From Candidatus Kapaibacterium sp. (GTDB lineage: Bacteria; Bacteroidota; Ignavibacteria; Kapaibacteriales; HRBIN21): a stretch of DNA of 14,338 bases. Shown here in pieces: positions 7,762-14,338 of the stretch (the first letter of the stretch is position 1; every line of letters begins with the position of its first letter). The stretch covers positions 1 through 14,338 of the forward strand of contig JANWXA010000005.1 in assembly GCA_025055465.1 (NCBI GenBank), read 5' to 3'. The notes beneath the pieces were generated by a model that searched no databases, had not been told where the DNA came from, and was given only the letters and a program-made list of their open reading frames with translations. The translations under genes were made by a program, and so were the position numbers.

Positions 7762-8242
7762 AGTTATCTATCTGACCCGTGAGCGTTTCGAGGAGCTGCA
7801 AGCTGAGCTACGCCGGCTTCGCAGCGAGGGGCGGCGGCAAATCGCGCAGAAAATCGCCGATGCCCGTTCCCATGGAGACCTTTCCGAAAACGCGGATTAC
7901 GACGCCGCCCTACAAGCGCAGGAGATGCTCGAAATGCGCATTGCCCGGCTGGAACGGGTCTTAGCGCGTGCCCGCATTATCAACCCCAAAGAATTACCGA
8001 ACGACGGCAAAGTGTACATCCTCTCTACCGTCCGCCTCCGGAACTGTAAAACCGGCTCCGTCGTAGAGTACACGCTCGTTAGTCCCGAAGAAGCGGATTT
8101 CGAGCGCGGAAAACTGTCCGTAACCTCGCCTCTGGGGAAAGCGCTCCTGGGCAGGCAAGCCGGCGAACGTATCCGGATCAAGGTCCCAGCCGGCGAAATG
8201 GAATACGAAATCATAGAACTTCTGGCTGAAACCCGCTGCTAA
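7754..8242 (+). CDS. greA: Transcription elongation factor GreA
   Basis: Secondary-channel factor that stimulates transcript cleavage by backtracked RNA polymerase. The 162 residues have an N-terminal coiled coil (about 8-75) whose tip reads SHGDLSENADYDAA, with the acidic pair Asp42 and Glu45 corresponding to the catalytic tip residues of E. coli GreA (D41, E44). A C-terminal FKBP-like domain ends VTSPLGKALLGRQAGERIRIKVPAGEMEYEI. A GTG at 7742 would add four residues, but ATG 7754 gives the typical N-terminus (MAEVIYLTRERFEEL) and an eight-base overlap with ribBA. It is the last gene of the tightly packed run. No intrinsic terminator (GC hairpin plus T-run) follows, so read-through into the sigma gene is possible. 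Confidence 0.95.
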   Translation: MAEVIYLTRERFEELQAELRRLRSEGRRQIAQKIADARSHGDLSENADYDAALQAQEMLEMRIARLERVLARARIINPKELPNDGKVYILSTVRLRNCKTGSVVEYTLVSPEEADFERGKLSVTSPLGKALLGRQAGERIRIKVPAGEMEYEIIELLAETRC

Positions 8243-8299
8243 ACCCTGCCGAATCCCCGAAAGTCTAAAAACACGGTAGCAGTCTGCGAAGGACTTCTC

Positions 8300-8944
8300 A
8301 TGGCACATCTCACAGCTCTGAGCATCGCAAGCGATGAAGAGCTCATCCGTGAATTCTGCCATGGTGACCGTGAGTTAGCGGCAGCTCAGTTTGTCCGACG
8401 CTATCAGCGCTTTGTTTACAGTGTTGCCTATCGCTATCTGGGACGCCATGAGGACGCTCAAGACGCTGCCCAAGAGGTCTTCCTGAAAGCCTTTGAACAC
8501 CTCCACCGGTTCGAGCGCCGGAGCACTATCCGCACCTGGCTGTATCGCATAACTGTCCGCGTCGCTCTGAGCATGCTGCGCCAGCGCAAGCGTGCTCAAT
8601 GGCTCCCCTGGGACGAAGCCTTCTCCGGGGACGAAGAACCACAGGCAACAACTCTATCCCCAGACCAGGCACACGAACGAGAGGAGTTCAACCGTTATTT
8701 TCATACCGTGCTGTCCAACCTACCCGAGAAACAACGCGAAACCTTCGTGTTGCGCTACATGGAGGGGCTCTCTTACGAGGAGATTTCCCAGATGTTAGGC
8801 ACCAGCATCGGTGGGCTCAAAGCAAATTATTTCCTCGCTGTGCGCAAAATCGCAAACGCTTTGCTGAATGGCCCCTATGGGGAGTACTTCCGCCAAGCCT
8901 CGCAGAAGCCCAATGGAGACGATCCCCACACCATACAGCCGTAG
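8300..8944 (+). CDS. RNA polymerase ECF-type sigma-70 factor
   Basis: A 214-residue two-domain sigma factor. Region 2 spans about 28-97, with FVRRYQRFVYSVAYRYLG, the DAQDAAQEVFLKAFEHLHRF core-binding helix and TIRTWLYRITVRVALSMLRQRKR for -10 recognition. A charged acidic linker (104-130) follows, then region 4 (about 138-187) with LPEKQRETFVLRYMEGLSYEEISQMLGTS and a helix-turn-helix that would read the -35 element. No region 1 or 3 is present. ATG 8300 has AAGGA six bases upstream (8289-8293). The next gene overlaps it by 32 bases and looks like its membrane-bound regulator, so the sigma is probably released under an envelope signal. The last 20 residues are low-similarity and polar. The exact ECF group is not determined. 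Confidence 0.93.
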   Translation: MAHLTALSIASDEELIREFCHGDRELAAAQFVRRYQRFVYSVAYRYLGRHEDAQDAAQEVFLKAFEHLHRFERRSTIRTWLYRITVRVALSMLRQRKRAQWLPWDEAFSGDEEPQATTLSPDQAHEREEFNRYFHTVLSNLPEKQRETFVLRYMEGLSYEEISQMLGTSIGGLKANYFLAVRKIANALLNGPYGEYFRQASQKPNGDDPHTIQP

Positions 8945-9515
8945 TCAATTGGAACGCCTTCTGCCTGATTATGCCTTCGGGAACCTCTCTCCCGAGGAAT
9001 CCCAGCGTGTGGAAAAGGCTCTCCAAAGACACCCTGACCTGGCAGCGGAGGTGGAAGCAATCCAGGCAGTCTTCCGCCGCCTGGAGTCCATGGAATACAT
9101 GCGCGAGCTGGAACGCCGTTCCAGCTCCCTCTCACTTCGGGTGCTCAACCTCTGGGAGGCCCAGAAGACCGTCAAATCGGTACACTGGTGGAAGCCTGTT
9201 GCCAAGGTCCTATTCCCAGCTCTTGGACTCGCTCTCTTCGCTGTGTGGTGGTACTCCGCTTCCTTTCCCCCTCCCGTGCCTCCTGAGGGAGAACGCGAAT
9301 TCCTTCCAGCAGCCGTAGAGTTAGATCCGCCCCTCCCCTACACGGATGGTATCGTAACCCTCACATACTGGTACTCCGGGCTCCCACCGGTGGCACAGCC
9401 ACGGACATCTCTACCACCTCTACCCACGGCGTCGGAGGACGAAATCGGGCAGCTTCTCAACAGCCTCGCAGAAGAAGTACTTTGGTCTGAAGATGCAACG
9501 GCGCAAGCACCATAG
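8913..9515 (+). CDS. Putative membrane-anchored anti-sigma factor
   Basis: A 200-residue protein with an anti-sigma-like N-terminal helical domain: RLLPDYAFGNLSPEESQRVEKALQRHPDL (15-43) resembles the L-x-x-Y-x-x-G-x-L-x-x-x-E pattern of many ECF anti-sigmas, but there are no cysteines anywhere and no H-x3-C-x2-C zinc motif. One transmembrane segment follows (about 96-115, PVAKVLFPALGLALFAVWW), with the proline-rich C-terminal 85 residues predicted outside. Upstream ATG 8868 is possible, but ATG 8913 gives a natural N-terminus and only a 32-base overlap with the sigma gene. The call rests on the N-terminal pattern, topology and position; sequence alone does not prove sigma binding. The external part has no recognised domain. 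Confidence 0.68.
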   Translation: METIPTPYSRSQLERLLPDYAFGNLSPEESQRVEKALQRHPDLAAEVEAIQAVFRRLESMEYMRELERRSSSLSLRVLNLWEAQKTVKSVHWWKPVAKVLFPALGLALFAVWWYSASFPPPVPPEGEREFLPAAVELDPPLPYTDGIVTLTYWYSGLPPVAQPRTSLPPLPTASEDEIGQLLNSLAEEVLWSEDATAQAP

Positions 9516-10014
9516 TATTCTCGCGTCGTTCCTTGCCATTATCCCTGTTTTGGTGTGGGCTCAATCTCCTCCCATCCAATGGGGCACGGACCCCTCCCCG
9601 GAAGCCCGAGCGGCATGGGAACGCGCGAAACAACGGCTGGAGCAGTGGAAGACGCTGCGCCTGCTGGATGAAGTAGGGCTGGACGAAAGCAGCGGCAACC
9701 AGTTCCTACTGCGCTACACGGCCTACAACCGCCGCATTGACAGCACCCTTCGCCAGCTCGACAACGCGGCCCAACGGCTCTCATTAGCCTTACAATCCTC
9801 GGGCTCCCCAGAGGAGAGACAGCGCTCTTTACAAGAGCTGCTCCGCCATCAGCACGAGCTGCTCCGCCTCCTACAGCAGCGGACAGAAGCTCTGCGTCCC
9901 CTCCTCTCTGAAGAGCAATTTGCCCGGTACGTGCTTTTCGAATACCGCTTTCCGCGAGAGATAGAGCGCGCCTTCCTCCACCACTGGCGTAAGGCTAAGC
10001 ACAAGAAGCCGTAG
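9493..10014 (+). CDS. Secreted helical protein, Spy/CpxP-like or periplasmic sensor type
   Basis: A 173-residue protein with a signal peptide (basic MQRRKHH, hydrophobic 9-22, likely cleavage after VWA23). The mature part is almost entirely amphipathic helix rich in Leu, Gln, Arg and Glu. RLEQWKTLRLLDEVGLDESSGNQFL (48-72) and ALRPLLSEEQFARYVLFEYRF (133-153) resemble the two LTxEQ-like repeats of periplasmic Spy/CpxP or zraP-type proteins, and similar proteins follow sigma/anti-sigma pairs in FCB-group bacteria (recalled, not searched). The C-terminus is strongly basic with several histidines (HHWRKAKHKK). It overlaps the anti-sigma gene by 23 bases and closes the trio. A role in sensing misfolded protein or metal, or in damping the sigma response, is inference. 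Confidence 0.6.
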   Translation: MQRRKHHSILASFLAIIPVLVWAQSPPIQWGTDPSPEARAAWERAKQRLEQWKTLRLLDEVGLDESSGNQFLLRYTAYNRRIDSTLRQLDNAAQRLSLALQSSGSPEERQRSLQELLRHQHELLRLLQQRTEALRPLLSEEQFARYVLFEYRFPREIERAFLHHWRKAKHKKP

Positions 10015-10238
10015 GTCACGAAGACACTCCCGTTGCCCCTAAGTAGGATTGTCCGTCCCCGAGACTGCTTCTCTACGCAAACCACTGCTTAAGGACAAGG
10101 CATCATCGTGAAACCCCTGTGCAAGCAACAGCACAGTTTCGATAACTGGCGGGCTGCCTCGAATACTGGCAGCTAAGCCAGTCAGCTCTTGGCATTGAGT
10201 CGTGGGTTTTTGCCCTAATTTCGCGTGTGGTAGAATAT
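10015..10238 (+). other. Intergenic spacer with competing hairpins before tRNA-Glu
   Basis: No recognised gene lies in these 224 bases. Two perfect six-base-pair stems share sequence and cannot form together: GCTGCC (10153-10158) with GGCAGC (10168-10173), and ACTGGC (10165-10170) with GCCAGT (10177-10182). Neither is followed by a T-run, so they are not typical intrinsic terminators. A 22-codon frame (GTG 10108 to TAA 10176), with AAGG-type purine runs upstream, ends inside the loop of the second hairpin; there is no independent evidence that it is translated. No SRP RNA, tmRNA or 6S-like core was recognised. Confidence 0.4.
10194..10223 (+). promoter_or_regulatory. Candidate tRNA-Glu promoter
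   Basis: ATTG at 10194-10197 and TAATTTCG at 10216-10223, separated by 18 bases, resemble the Bacteroidota -33 TTTG and -7 TAnnTTTG elements, with one mismatch in each. Transcription would begin near 10228, leaving a leader of about 11 bases before the mature tRNA at 10239, which is a sensible RNase P substrate. The sigma-70-looking TAGAAT at 10231-10236 is too close to the tRNA, since its start would fall inside it. Confidence 0.35.
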
Positions 10239-10310
10239 GCCCCCATCGACTAAGGGTTAGGTCACCACTCTTTCAAGGTGGCGGTACGGGTTCGAATCCC
10301 GTTGGGGGCA
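10239..10310 (+). tRNA. tRNA-Glu (anticodon UUC)
   Basis: A 72-nucleotide cloverleaf can be folded by hand: acceptor GCCCCCA (10239-10245) pairs fully with TGGGGGC (10303-10309), and the discriminator is A. The D arm has a three-base-pair stem GAC/GTC. The anticodon stem CCACT/GGTGG encloses loop CTTTCAA with anticodon TTC. The variable loop has four bases, and the T stem ACGGG/CCCGT encloses TTCGAAT. It reads GAA and GAG codons. The 3' CCA is not encoded (CAA follows), so it must be added by nucleotidyltransferase. Only 28 bases separate it from the epimerase start, so the two could share a transcript. Confidence 0.96.
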
Positions 10311-10338
10311 CAAATGGTGGGGGCTGCGCTCTCAATCA

Positions 10339-11319
10339 ATGCCCACGTATATCGTTACCGGCTGTGCAGGTTTTATCGGATGGAAAACCAGTGAACGTCT
10401 TCTCCAGCAAGGAGCGCGAGTTGTCGGAATTGATAATCTCAACAACGCTTACGACCCTCGGCTCAAGGTCTGGCGCTTACGCCAACTGCACCAGTATCCG
10501 AACTTCCAGTTCGTGAGAGCAGACATTACAGAGAAAGCTGCGTTAGAATCCGTCCTCCAGAATTCGCACCCTGAAGCTGTATTCAACTTGGCCGCCCGCG
10601 CCGGTGTTCGGCAGAGCCTCCAAGACCCCTGGAGTTACTATGACACAAATGTCATCGGGACACTAAACCTTCTGGAGCTGTGTCGGGAGCAAGGAATTAG
10701 CAAATTCGTCTTGGCCTCCACCTCCAGTGTATACGGCGCGGGGACTCCTCCCTTCCGGGAAGAAGACGCTTCTGACCGCCCCCTCTCGCCCTACGCTGCC
10801 TCCAAGCGGGCTGCAGAGCTGCTCTGCGCAACATATCACGCTCTTTACGGGTTAGACATCACTGTGCTGCGCTACTTCACGGTCTACGGCCCAGCGGGAA
10901 GACCGGACATGAGCCTGTACATCTTTGCCGAGCGCCTCTTACGGGATGAACCTCTGGAAATCTTCGGAGACGGGATGCAGGAACGCGATTTCACGTACGT
11001 AGATGATATCGCCGAGGGCACCATCCGAGCCCTGCGTCCATTAGGGTTTGCTGTCATCAACTTAGGAAATAGTCAGCGCGTTCGGCTACTGGATGCAATA
11101 GCCATTTTAGAGGATGCCCTCCAGCGGCGAGCACGCTTGGTCTTTTATCCCGCACACCCTGCCGACGTTCCATCCACGGAGGCCGAGATCAGCCGTGCAA
11201 AGGCTCTGCTGGGCTGGGAGCCTCGCACACCTTTCGCAGAAGGAGTTCGCCGCTTGGTGCAGTGGCACCTTCATAGCCGCTGCGAGTTAGAAACCCACGC
11301 TGACGGGAATCCTCCGTAA
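10339..11319 (+). CDS. NAD-dependent nucleotide-sugar epimerase, probably UDP-glucuronate 4-epimerase type
   Basis: Extended short-chain dehydrogenase of 326 residues. The Rossmann motif is TGCAGFIG (7-14), with the acidic IDNLNNAYDP after strand 2. The substrate region has NLAARAGVRQS (83-93), the catalytic Ser/Thr lies in ASTSSVYG (126-133), and the catalytic pair is Tyr152 and Lys156 in PYAASKRAAE. The block LRYFTVYGPAGRPDM (177-191) and the AARAGVRQS motif are typical of UDP-glucuronate 4-epimerases, which supply UDP-galacturonate for surface polysaccharides; UDP-glucose 4-epimerase activity cannot be excluded. The Shine-Dalgarno is poor (a G-rich run about 15 bases upstream). A membrane glycosyltransferase follows after five bases, so a role in cell-envelope glycan assembly is inferred. 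Confidence 0.85.
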   Translation: MPTYIVTGCAGFIGWKTSERLLQQGARVVGIDNLNNAYDPRLKVWRLRQLHQYPNFQFVRADITEKAALESVLQNSHPEAVFNLAARAGVRQSLQDPWSYYDTNVIGTLNLLELCREQGISKFVLASTSSVYGAGTPPFREEDASDRPLSPYAASKRAAELLCATYHALYGLDITVLRYFTVYGPAGRPDMSLYIFAERLLRDEPLEIFGDGMQERDFTYVDDIAEGTIRALRPLGFAVINLGNSQRVRLLDAIAILEDALQRRARLVFYPAHPADVPSTEAEISRAKALLGWEPRTPFAEGVRRLVQWHLHSRCELETHADGNPP

Positions 11320-11324
11320 GCCCC

Positions 11325-13013
11325 ATGCCCCCTGGGACGCCCCGGACAGCGCTGCTTCTGCTTGCTCCCGTGGCGTACGCTGCCATCACCCTCATTACCG
11401 CCCCATGGTGGACTGTAGACGATGCCTACATCCTCTTTCGCTATGCCCGCCATTGGGTCACCACCGGTATCCCAGTGTGGAATCCCGGAGAACCAGCCGT
11501 AGAAGGCTACACCGGGACGCTCTACTTAGCGCTGCTTGCAGCTGGGCATGGTGCAACTGCTCTCCCACTGGAAGCGCTTGCCAAGGCTATAGGACTCGGT
11601 GCCTACACTGCTACTGCCCTCGTTCTATGGCTCCTGTTGCGCGACCTCCACATACGAACCAGCCTTCGAATAGGAGCGTTAGCACTGTACTTCACCGCCG
11701 CCTTCCTTTTCACGCACGCCCTGAGTGGACTAGAAACCATGCTCTTCGTCGCCCTACTGACAACGGCTGTATGGCTCTCCGTCCGGGTAGTCTCGTCAAA
11801 GTTTCAAGGCTTCCCCACGATCGTTAGCCTGGTGGGGATCTTGCTCCTTCTGTCCCTGGTGCGCCCAGAAGGCATGTTATTCGCTTGTGCACTCATCGCG
11901 GGCATACTCCTCCGGCCGTCAGTCCACAAGAAACGGTACTTCCCCTTCCGGTTCGCGCTCCGGCTCGAGCTCCCCCGCTCCTTTGTGCTGGCATTTCCGA
12001 CCATATTCCTCCTCCCGTTGGGGATTGTAACTCTCTGGCGATGGCATCTCTACGGAGACCTACTGCCCAACACTTACTATGCAAAGCAAGCGAACGGACT
12101 CGGGTTAGCCGCGCTCTTCTCGTTTCTGGAGTTCGCAGCACAATATTGGGCAATTCCAGCAGCTATCGCTGTCGTGCTCAGTGTAGTCGAATGGGAAGCC
12201 ATGGTACAACGGCTGCGGCAGTATTTCCGCCAGTACACCCCCCTGGGGATGTCTCTCGGAGGAGCAACTCTCATACTTCTTGCTGAGTACTCCCGTTCTA
12301 CACTGCAAATGAACTACGCTCACCGCTTCTGGGCAATGCTGTACCCGTTAGGGCTATGCCTGGCAGCCGTTTTGATGGAACACGGTCTGCGAACAACAGA
12401 AGTGACTGCTTCCGTGCGTCCATTGCGTTTCCGCCGATTAAAGCAAATTACTCTTGGTCTGCTTGCATTACAGCTTGCGGTCCATGTTGGACTGTGGCGC
12501 TGGCAGGAGCGCAAATTCCTGCGCGATTATCACCGACTGCTGAATGAAGAGCACGCGGCCGCTGCAGAGTTTCTGCAACGCCTCTTACCTCAGGACGCTT
12601 GGATTGTGGTCTATCCCGACGCAGGGCTCATTCCTTACCGAACCGCTCTGCCCACTATTGATGGCGGACGTCTCAGCGATCGCTTTCTGGCACGCCATCA
12701 GTGGAGTGGCTCTGCACAGGATAGCTCCATTCTTTCCTACTTTTTTGCCCGTCAGCCCGCGGCGTTCATTTTCAAGAGCCGCCGCGACGATCGGCTTCGG
12801 CTCAATGCCGAAGCTGAAGCACTCATTGACGACCCCCGCTTCGCCCCTTACCTCCTGGCAGCCTCTTTCCGAACCCAAGCTCGGCGCTTCTCCGAGAGTT
12901 ACTTCCTACTGGTGTTCGTTCATCAGCGTTTTCTGAAGCAAATTTCCAGGCTCATGCCAACAACTCTTTCGGTAGCCAATCCCGGAGTACTCCTAAGAGT
13001 CGATCCGCTGTGA
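11325..13013 (+). CDS. Polytopic GT-C type membrane glycosyltransferase (AftB-like), hypothetical
   Basis: A 562-residue membrane protein with about nine to eleven hydrophobic segments up to residue 395 and a soluble C-terminal domain. The first loop has VDDAYILFRYARHW (31-44), WNPGEPAVEGYTGTLYLALL (52-71), SGLETMLF (134-141), LVRPEGML (178-185) and YGDLLPNTYYAK (243-254). This is the set shared by a family of GT-C proteins related to mycobacterial arabinofuranosyltransferase AftB, with the paired Asp32/Asp33 as the likely catalytic site. GT-C enzymes use polyprenyl-phosphate sugars and act on the outer face of the inner membrane. The tail has VYPDAGLIPYRTALPTIDGG (429-448), also recalled from this family. 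Sugar and acceptor are unknown. It starts five bases after the epimerase and overlaps miaA tail-to-tail by 62 bases. Confidence 0.7.
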   Translation: MPPGTPRTALLLLAPVAYAAITLITAPWWTVDDAYILFRYARHWVTTGIPVWNPGEPAVEGYTGTLYLALLAAGHGATALPLEALAKAIGLGAYTATALVLWLLLRDLHIRTSLRIGALALYFTAAFLFTHALSGLETMLFVALLTTAVWLSVRVVSSKFQGFPTIVSLVGILLLLSLVRPEGMLFACALIAGILLRPSVHKKRYFPFRFALRLELPRSFVLAFPTIFLLPLGIVTLWRWHLYGDLLPNTYYAKQANGLGLAALFSFLEFAAQYWAIPAAIAVVLSVVEWEAMVQRLRQYFRQYTPLGMSLGGATLILLAEYSRSTLQMNYAHRFWAMLYPLGLCLAAVLMEHGLRTTEVTASVRPLRFRRLKQITLGLLALQLAVHVGLWRWQERKFLRDYHRLLNEEHAAAAEFLQRLLPQDAWIVVYPDAGLIPYRTALPTIDGGRLSDRFLARHQWSGSAQDSSILSYFFARQPAAFIFKSRRDDRLRLNAEAEALIDDPRFAPYLLAASFRTQARRFSESYFLLVFVHQRFLKQISRLMPTTLSVANPGVLLRVDPL

Positions 13014-13920
13014 CTGCAGGGTCGGAACTGCCTGGAATCCAGTACAGGTGCTTGTATCGGCGAAACCACGTCCACTGCTGTTTCGCATACTGCCGCGTCC
13101 GTCGTTGGATCAGCACCAGGGCTTCCCCAGCAGAAAGTTCGCCGCGGAGGTACGCCACACACTCCCTGTAGCCGTGTGTGTTGAGTCCCGGGGCCTCGGG
13201 AGAATAGCCCATCTCCAAGACGCGGGCAGTCTCCTCTACGATCCCATGATGCCACATCCACTCTGCCCGACGGTTAATGCGCTCATACAAGCGTTCCCGC
13301 TCCCAAGCAATTCCTATCCAGGAAGCGATAAAGGGGCGTTCACTCGGAGGGTAACGCTGCTGTGCCTGAGAAAGAGGGATACCTGCAGCATAGAAGAACT
13401 CCAGCGCCCGCAGAATACGCCGGGGGTTCCGGTCGGCATACCGAACAGCCGAGACTGGATCCACTCGCTGCAATTCCGCATAGAGTGCCTCGCGTCCTTC
13501 ACGCTCCATACGACTCTGAAGCTCACGGCGAATAGCCGCCAGCATTGGAACAGGGGGTGGTTCAAAGAGTCCGTAGCAGAGGGCATGGATATAGAATCCA
13601 GAGCCTCCTACGACGCAGGGCAGCTTCCCCCGTTTCCAGATTTCCGGAATAAGCCGGAGCGCTTCTGCAGCAAACTCACCGGCGCTATAAGTCTCATCCG
13701 GATTGCGAATATCCACACAGTAATGCGGCACACGCTGGCGCTCTTCCCGACTGGGTTTAGCTGTACCAACGTCCAGGTACCGATACACTTGGCGGGAATC
13801 GGCAGAAACAACCTCCAGCGGTAGCGACTCCGCCACCTGCATAATCGTCGCTGTTTTTCCCGACGCCGTTGGCCCTACGAGGACGAGGACTTGGGGTGTA
13901 TCTCCGGTGCTTCGCGCCAG
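12952..13920 (-). CDS. miaA: tRNA dimethylallyltransferase (MiaA), probable CTG start
   Basis: Adds the dimethylallyl group to A37 of tRNAs that read codons starting with U. Motifs: P-loop GPTASGKT (16-23 from the CTG), VVSADSRQVYRYLDVGTAKPS, PHYCVDIRNPDETYSAGEF, VVGGSGFYIHAL, DRNPRRILRALEF, and RTRQYAKQQWTWFRR near the C-terminus. The first in-frame ATG (13842) lies after the P-loop, so starting there would remove the essential lysine. Reading back to the in-frame stop (13954-13956) there is no ATG, GTG or TTG; CTG at 13920 gives 322 residues, the normal length, with GGAAAGAGGG just before it. ATT at 13953 is a less likely alternative. The N-terminal 46 bases overlap pcm, so the two are cotranscribed. 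Function is firm; the start is inferred. Confidence 0.9.
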   Translation of the reverse strand: MARSTGDTPQVLVLVGPTASGKTATIMQVAESLPLEVVSADSRQVYRYLDVGTAKPSREERQRVPHYCVDIRNPDETYSAGEFAAEALRLIPEIWKRGKLPCVVGGSGFYIHALCYGLFEPPPVPMLAAIRRELQSRMEREGREALYAELQRVDPVSAVRYADRNPRRILRALEFFYAAGIPLSQAQQRYPPSERPFIASWIGIAWERERLYERINRRAEWMWHHGIVEETARVLEMGYSPEAPGLNTHGYRECVAYLRGELSAGEALVLIQRRTRQYAKQQWTWFRRYKHLYWIPGSSDPAVTADRLLGVLRDWLPKELLA

Positions 13921-14338
13921 CCCTCTTTCCCAATCAGTGGCACAAAGCGAAATTCACCGAATTCTTCATAGTCGTAATCCTGCTCTGAAATTCGGCGCAT
14001 GCGGACCAACACTTGCGACTGCGGGCCTCCGACCGGGATAACCAGCCGACCGCCGAGGGCCAATTGCTCCATCAGGGGTTTCGGCACATGCGGAGCCGCG
14101 GCAGTCACGATAATCCCATCGTACGGCGCGTGCTCTTGCCATCCAAGGCTCCCATCCCCAAGACAAGTTTGAATGGAGAGCCCCAAACGAGCGAAGAGCT
14201 GACGCGCTCGTTGGTAAAGTTCGCATTGACGTTCTACTGTATAGACCCGCGCCCCCATCAGCGCTAAGAGAGCTGCCTGGTATCCGCTACCTGTGCCTAC
14301 TTCCAGAACCGCATCGCCCGGTTGCACCTCCAGCAGCG
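13875..14338 (-). CDS. pcm: Protein-L-isoaspartate O-methyltransferase, N-terminus beyond window
   Basis: Methylates L-isoaspartyl residues in aged proteins with S-adenosylmethionine to start their repair. The visible 154 residues run LLEVQPGDAVLEVGTGSGYQAALLAL, with the SAM-binding GTGSGYQ. They continue through VYTVERQCELYQRAR, the PYDGIIVTAAAPHVPKPLMEQLALGGRLVIPVG block and a C-terminal FRFVPLIGKEGW typical of the family. The GTG at 14327 is internal: the frame continues to the window edge with residues expected just before the motif, so the true start and the N-terminal 50-60 residues lie beyond 14338. The 3' end, including a serine tail (PKSSSS), overlaps the N-terminal codons of miaA. 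Confidence 0.93.
   Translation of the reverse strand, partial: LLEVQPGDAVLEVGTGSGYQAALLALMGARVYTVERQCELYQRARQLFARLGLSIQTCLGDGSLGWQEHAPYDGIIVTAAAPHVPKPLMEQLALGGRLVIPVGGPQSQVLVRMRRISEQDYDYEEFGEFRFVPLIGKEGWREAPEIHPKSSSS

Noticed and set aside
8236..8282. CTGCTA and TAGCAG complementary arms around the greA stop and the sigma leader
   Set aside because: Six base pairs around a loop of about 35 bases is weak and has no T-run, so it was not called as a terminator.
10231..10236. TAGAAT as a sigma-70 -10 box for tRNA-Glu
   Set aside because: A start about seven bases downstream would lie inside the mature tRNA, so it cannot produce the full molecule.

Overview
The window is a compact bacterial chromosome segment of moderately high G+C, with about 15 genes and almost no spare DNA. 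The longest gene-free stretch is about 220 bases. No phage, transposon, CRISPR array or insertion sequence is visible, and the gene content is mostly housekeeping. Several traits point to the Bacteroidota/Chlorobiota/Ignavibacteriota (FCB) group. These are a Tgt that starts with a TDPxSxAR-type N-terminus and lacks the usual zinc cysteines, TAnnTTTG promoter-like elements, a mixture of starts with and without Shine-Dalgarno sequences, and an ECF sigma / anti-sigma / periplasmic coiled-coil protein trio. This assignment is inference from memory of those lineages; no search was run.

Left end (1-3014): the last codons of an N-acetylmuramoyl-L-alanine amidase on the plus strand run tail-to-tail, overlapping by 4 bases, into a complete uvrA on the minus strand. 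A 93-base divergent intergenic region (3015-3107) carries a promoter-like TAnnTTTG element on each strand and a dyad in the uvrA leader.

Central plus-strand run (3108-8242): nnrE-nnrD fusion (NAD(P)HX repair), a VanZ-like membrane protein, tgt (queuosine tRNA modification), yajC (Sec accessory), ribBA (riboflavin) and greA (transcription elongation). The genes overlap or abut (gaps of 5 bases or less), so they very probably form one operon. A second overlapping trio follows after 57 bases (8300-10014): ECF sigma factor, a membrane anti-sigma-like protein without zinc ligands, and a secreted helical protein that may sense envelope conditions.

Right part (10015-14338): a 224-base spacer with two competing hairpins leads to tRNA-Glu(UUC). 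Next come a UDP-sugar (probably UDP-glucuronate) epimerase and a GT-C type polytopic glycosyltransferase, a likely two-gene surface-glycan unit. Convergent to them on the minus strand are pcm (cut by the window end) and miaA. The miaA reading frame has no ATG, GTG or TTG before its P-loop, so it probably begins at a CTG inside pcm.

The points most worth checking are the Tgt zinc-site loss, the non-canonical miaA start, the sigma/anti-sigma/sensor trio and the altered first ABC signature of UvrA. I did not find a clearly new multi-gene system.
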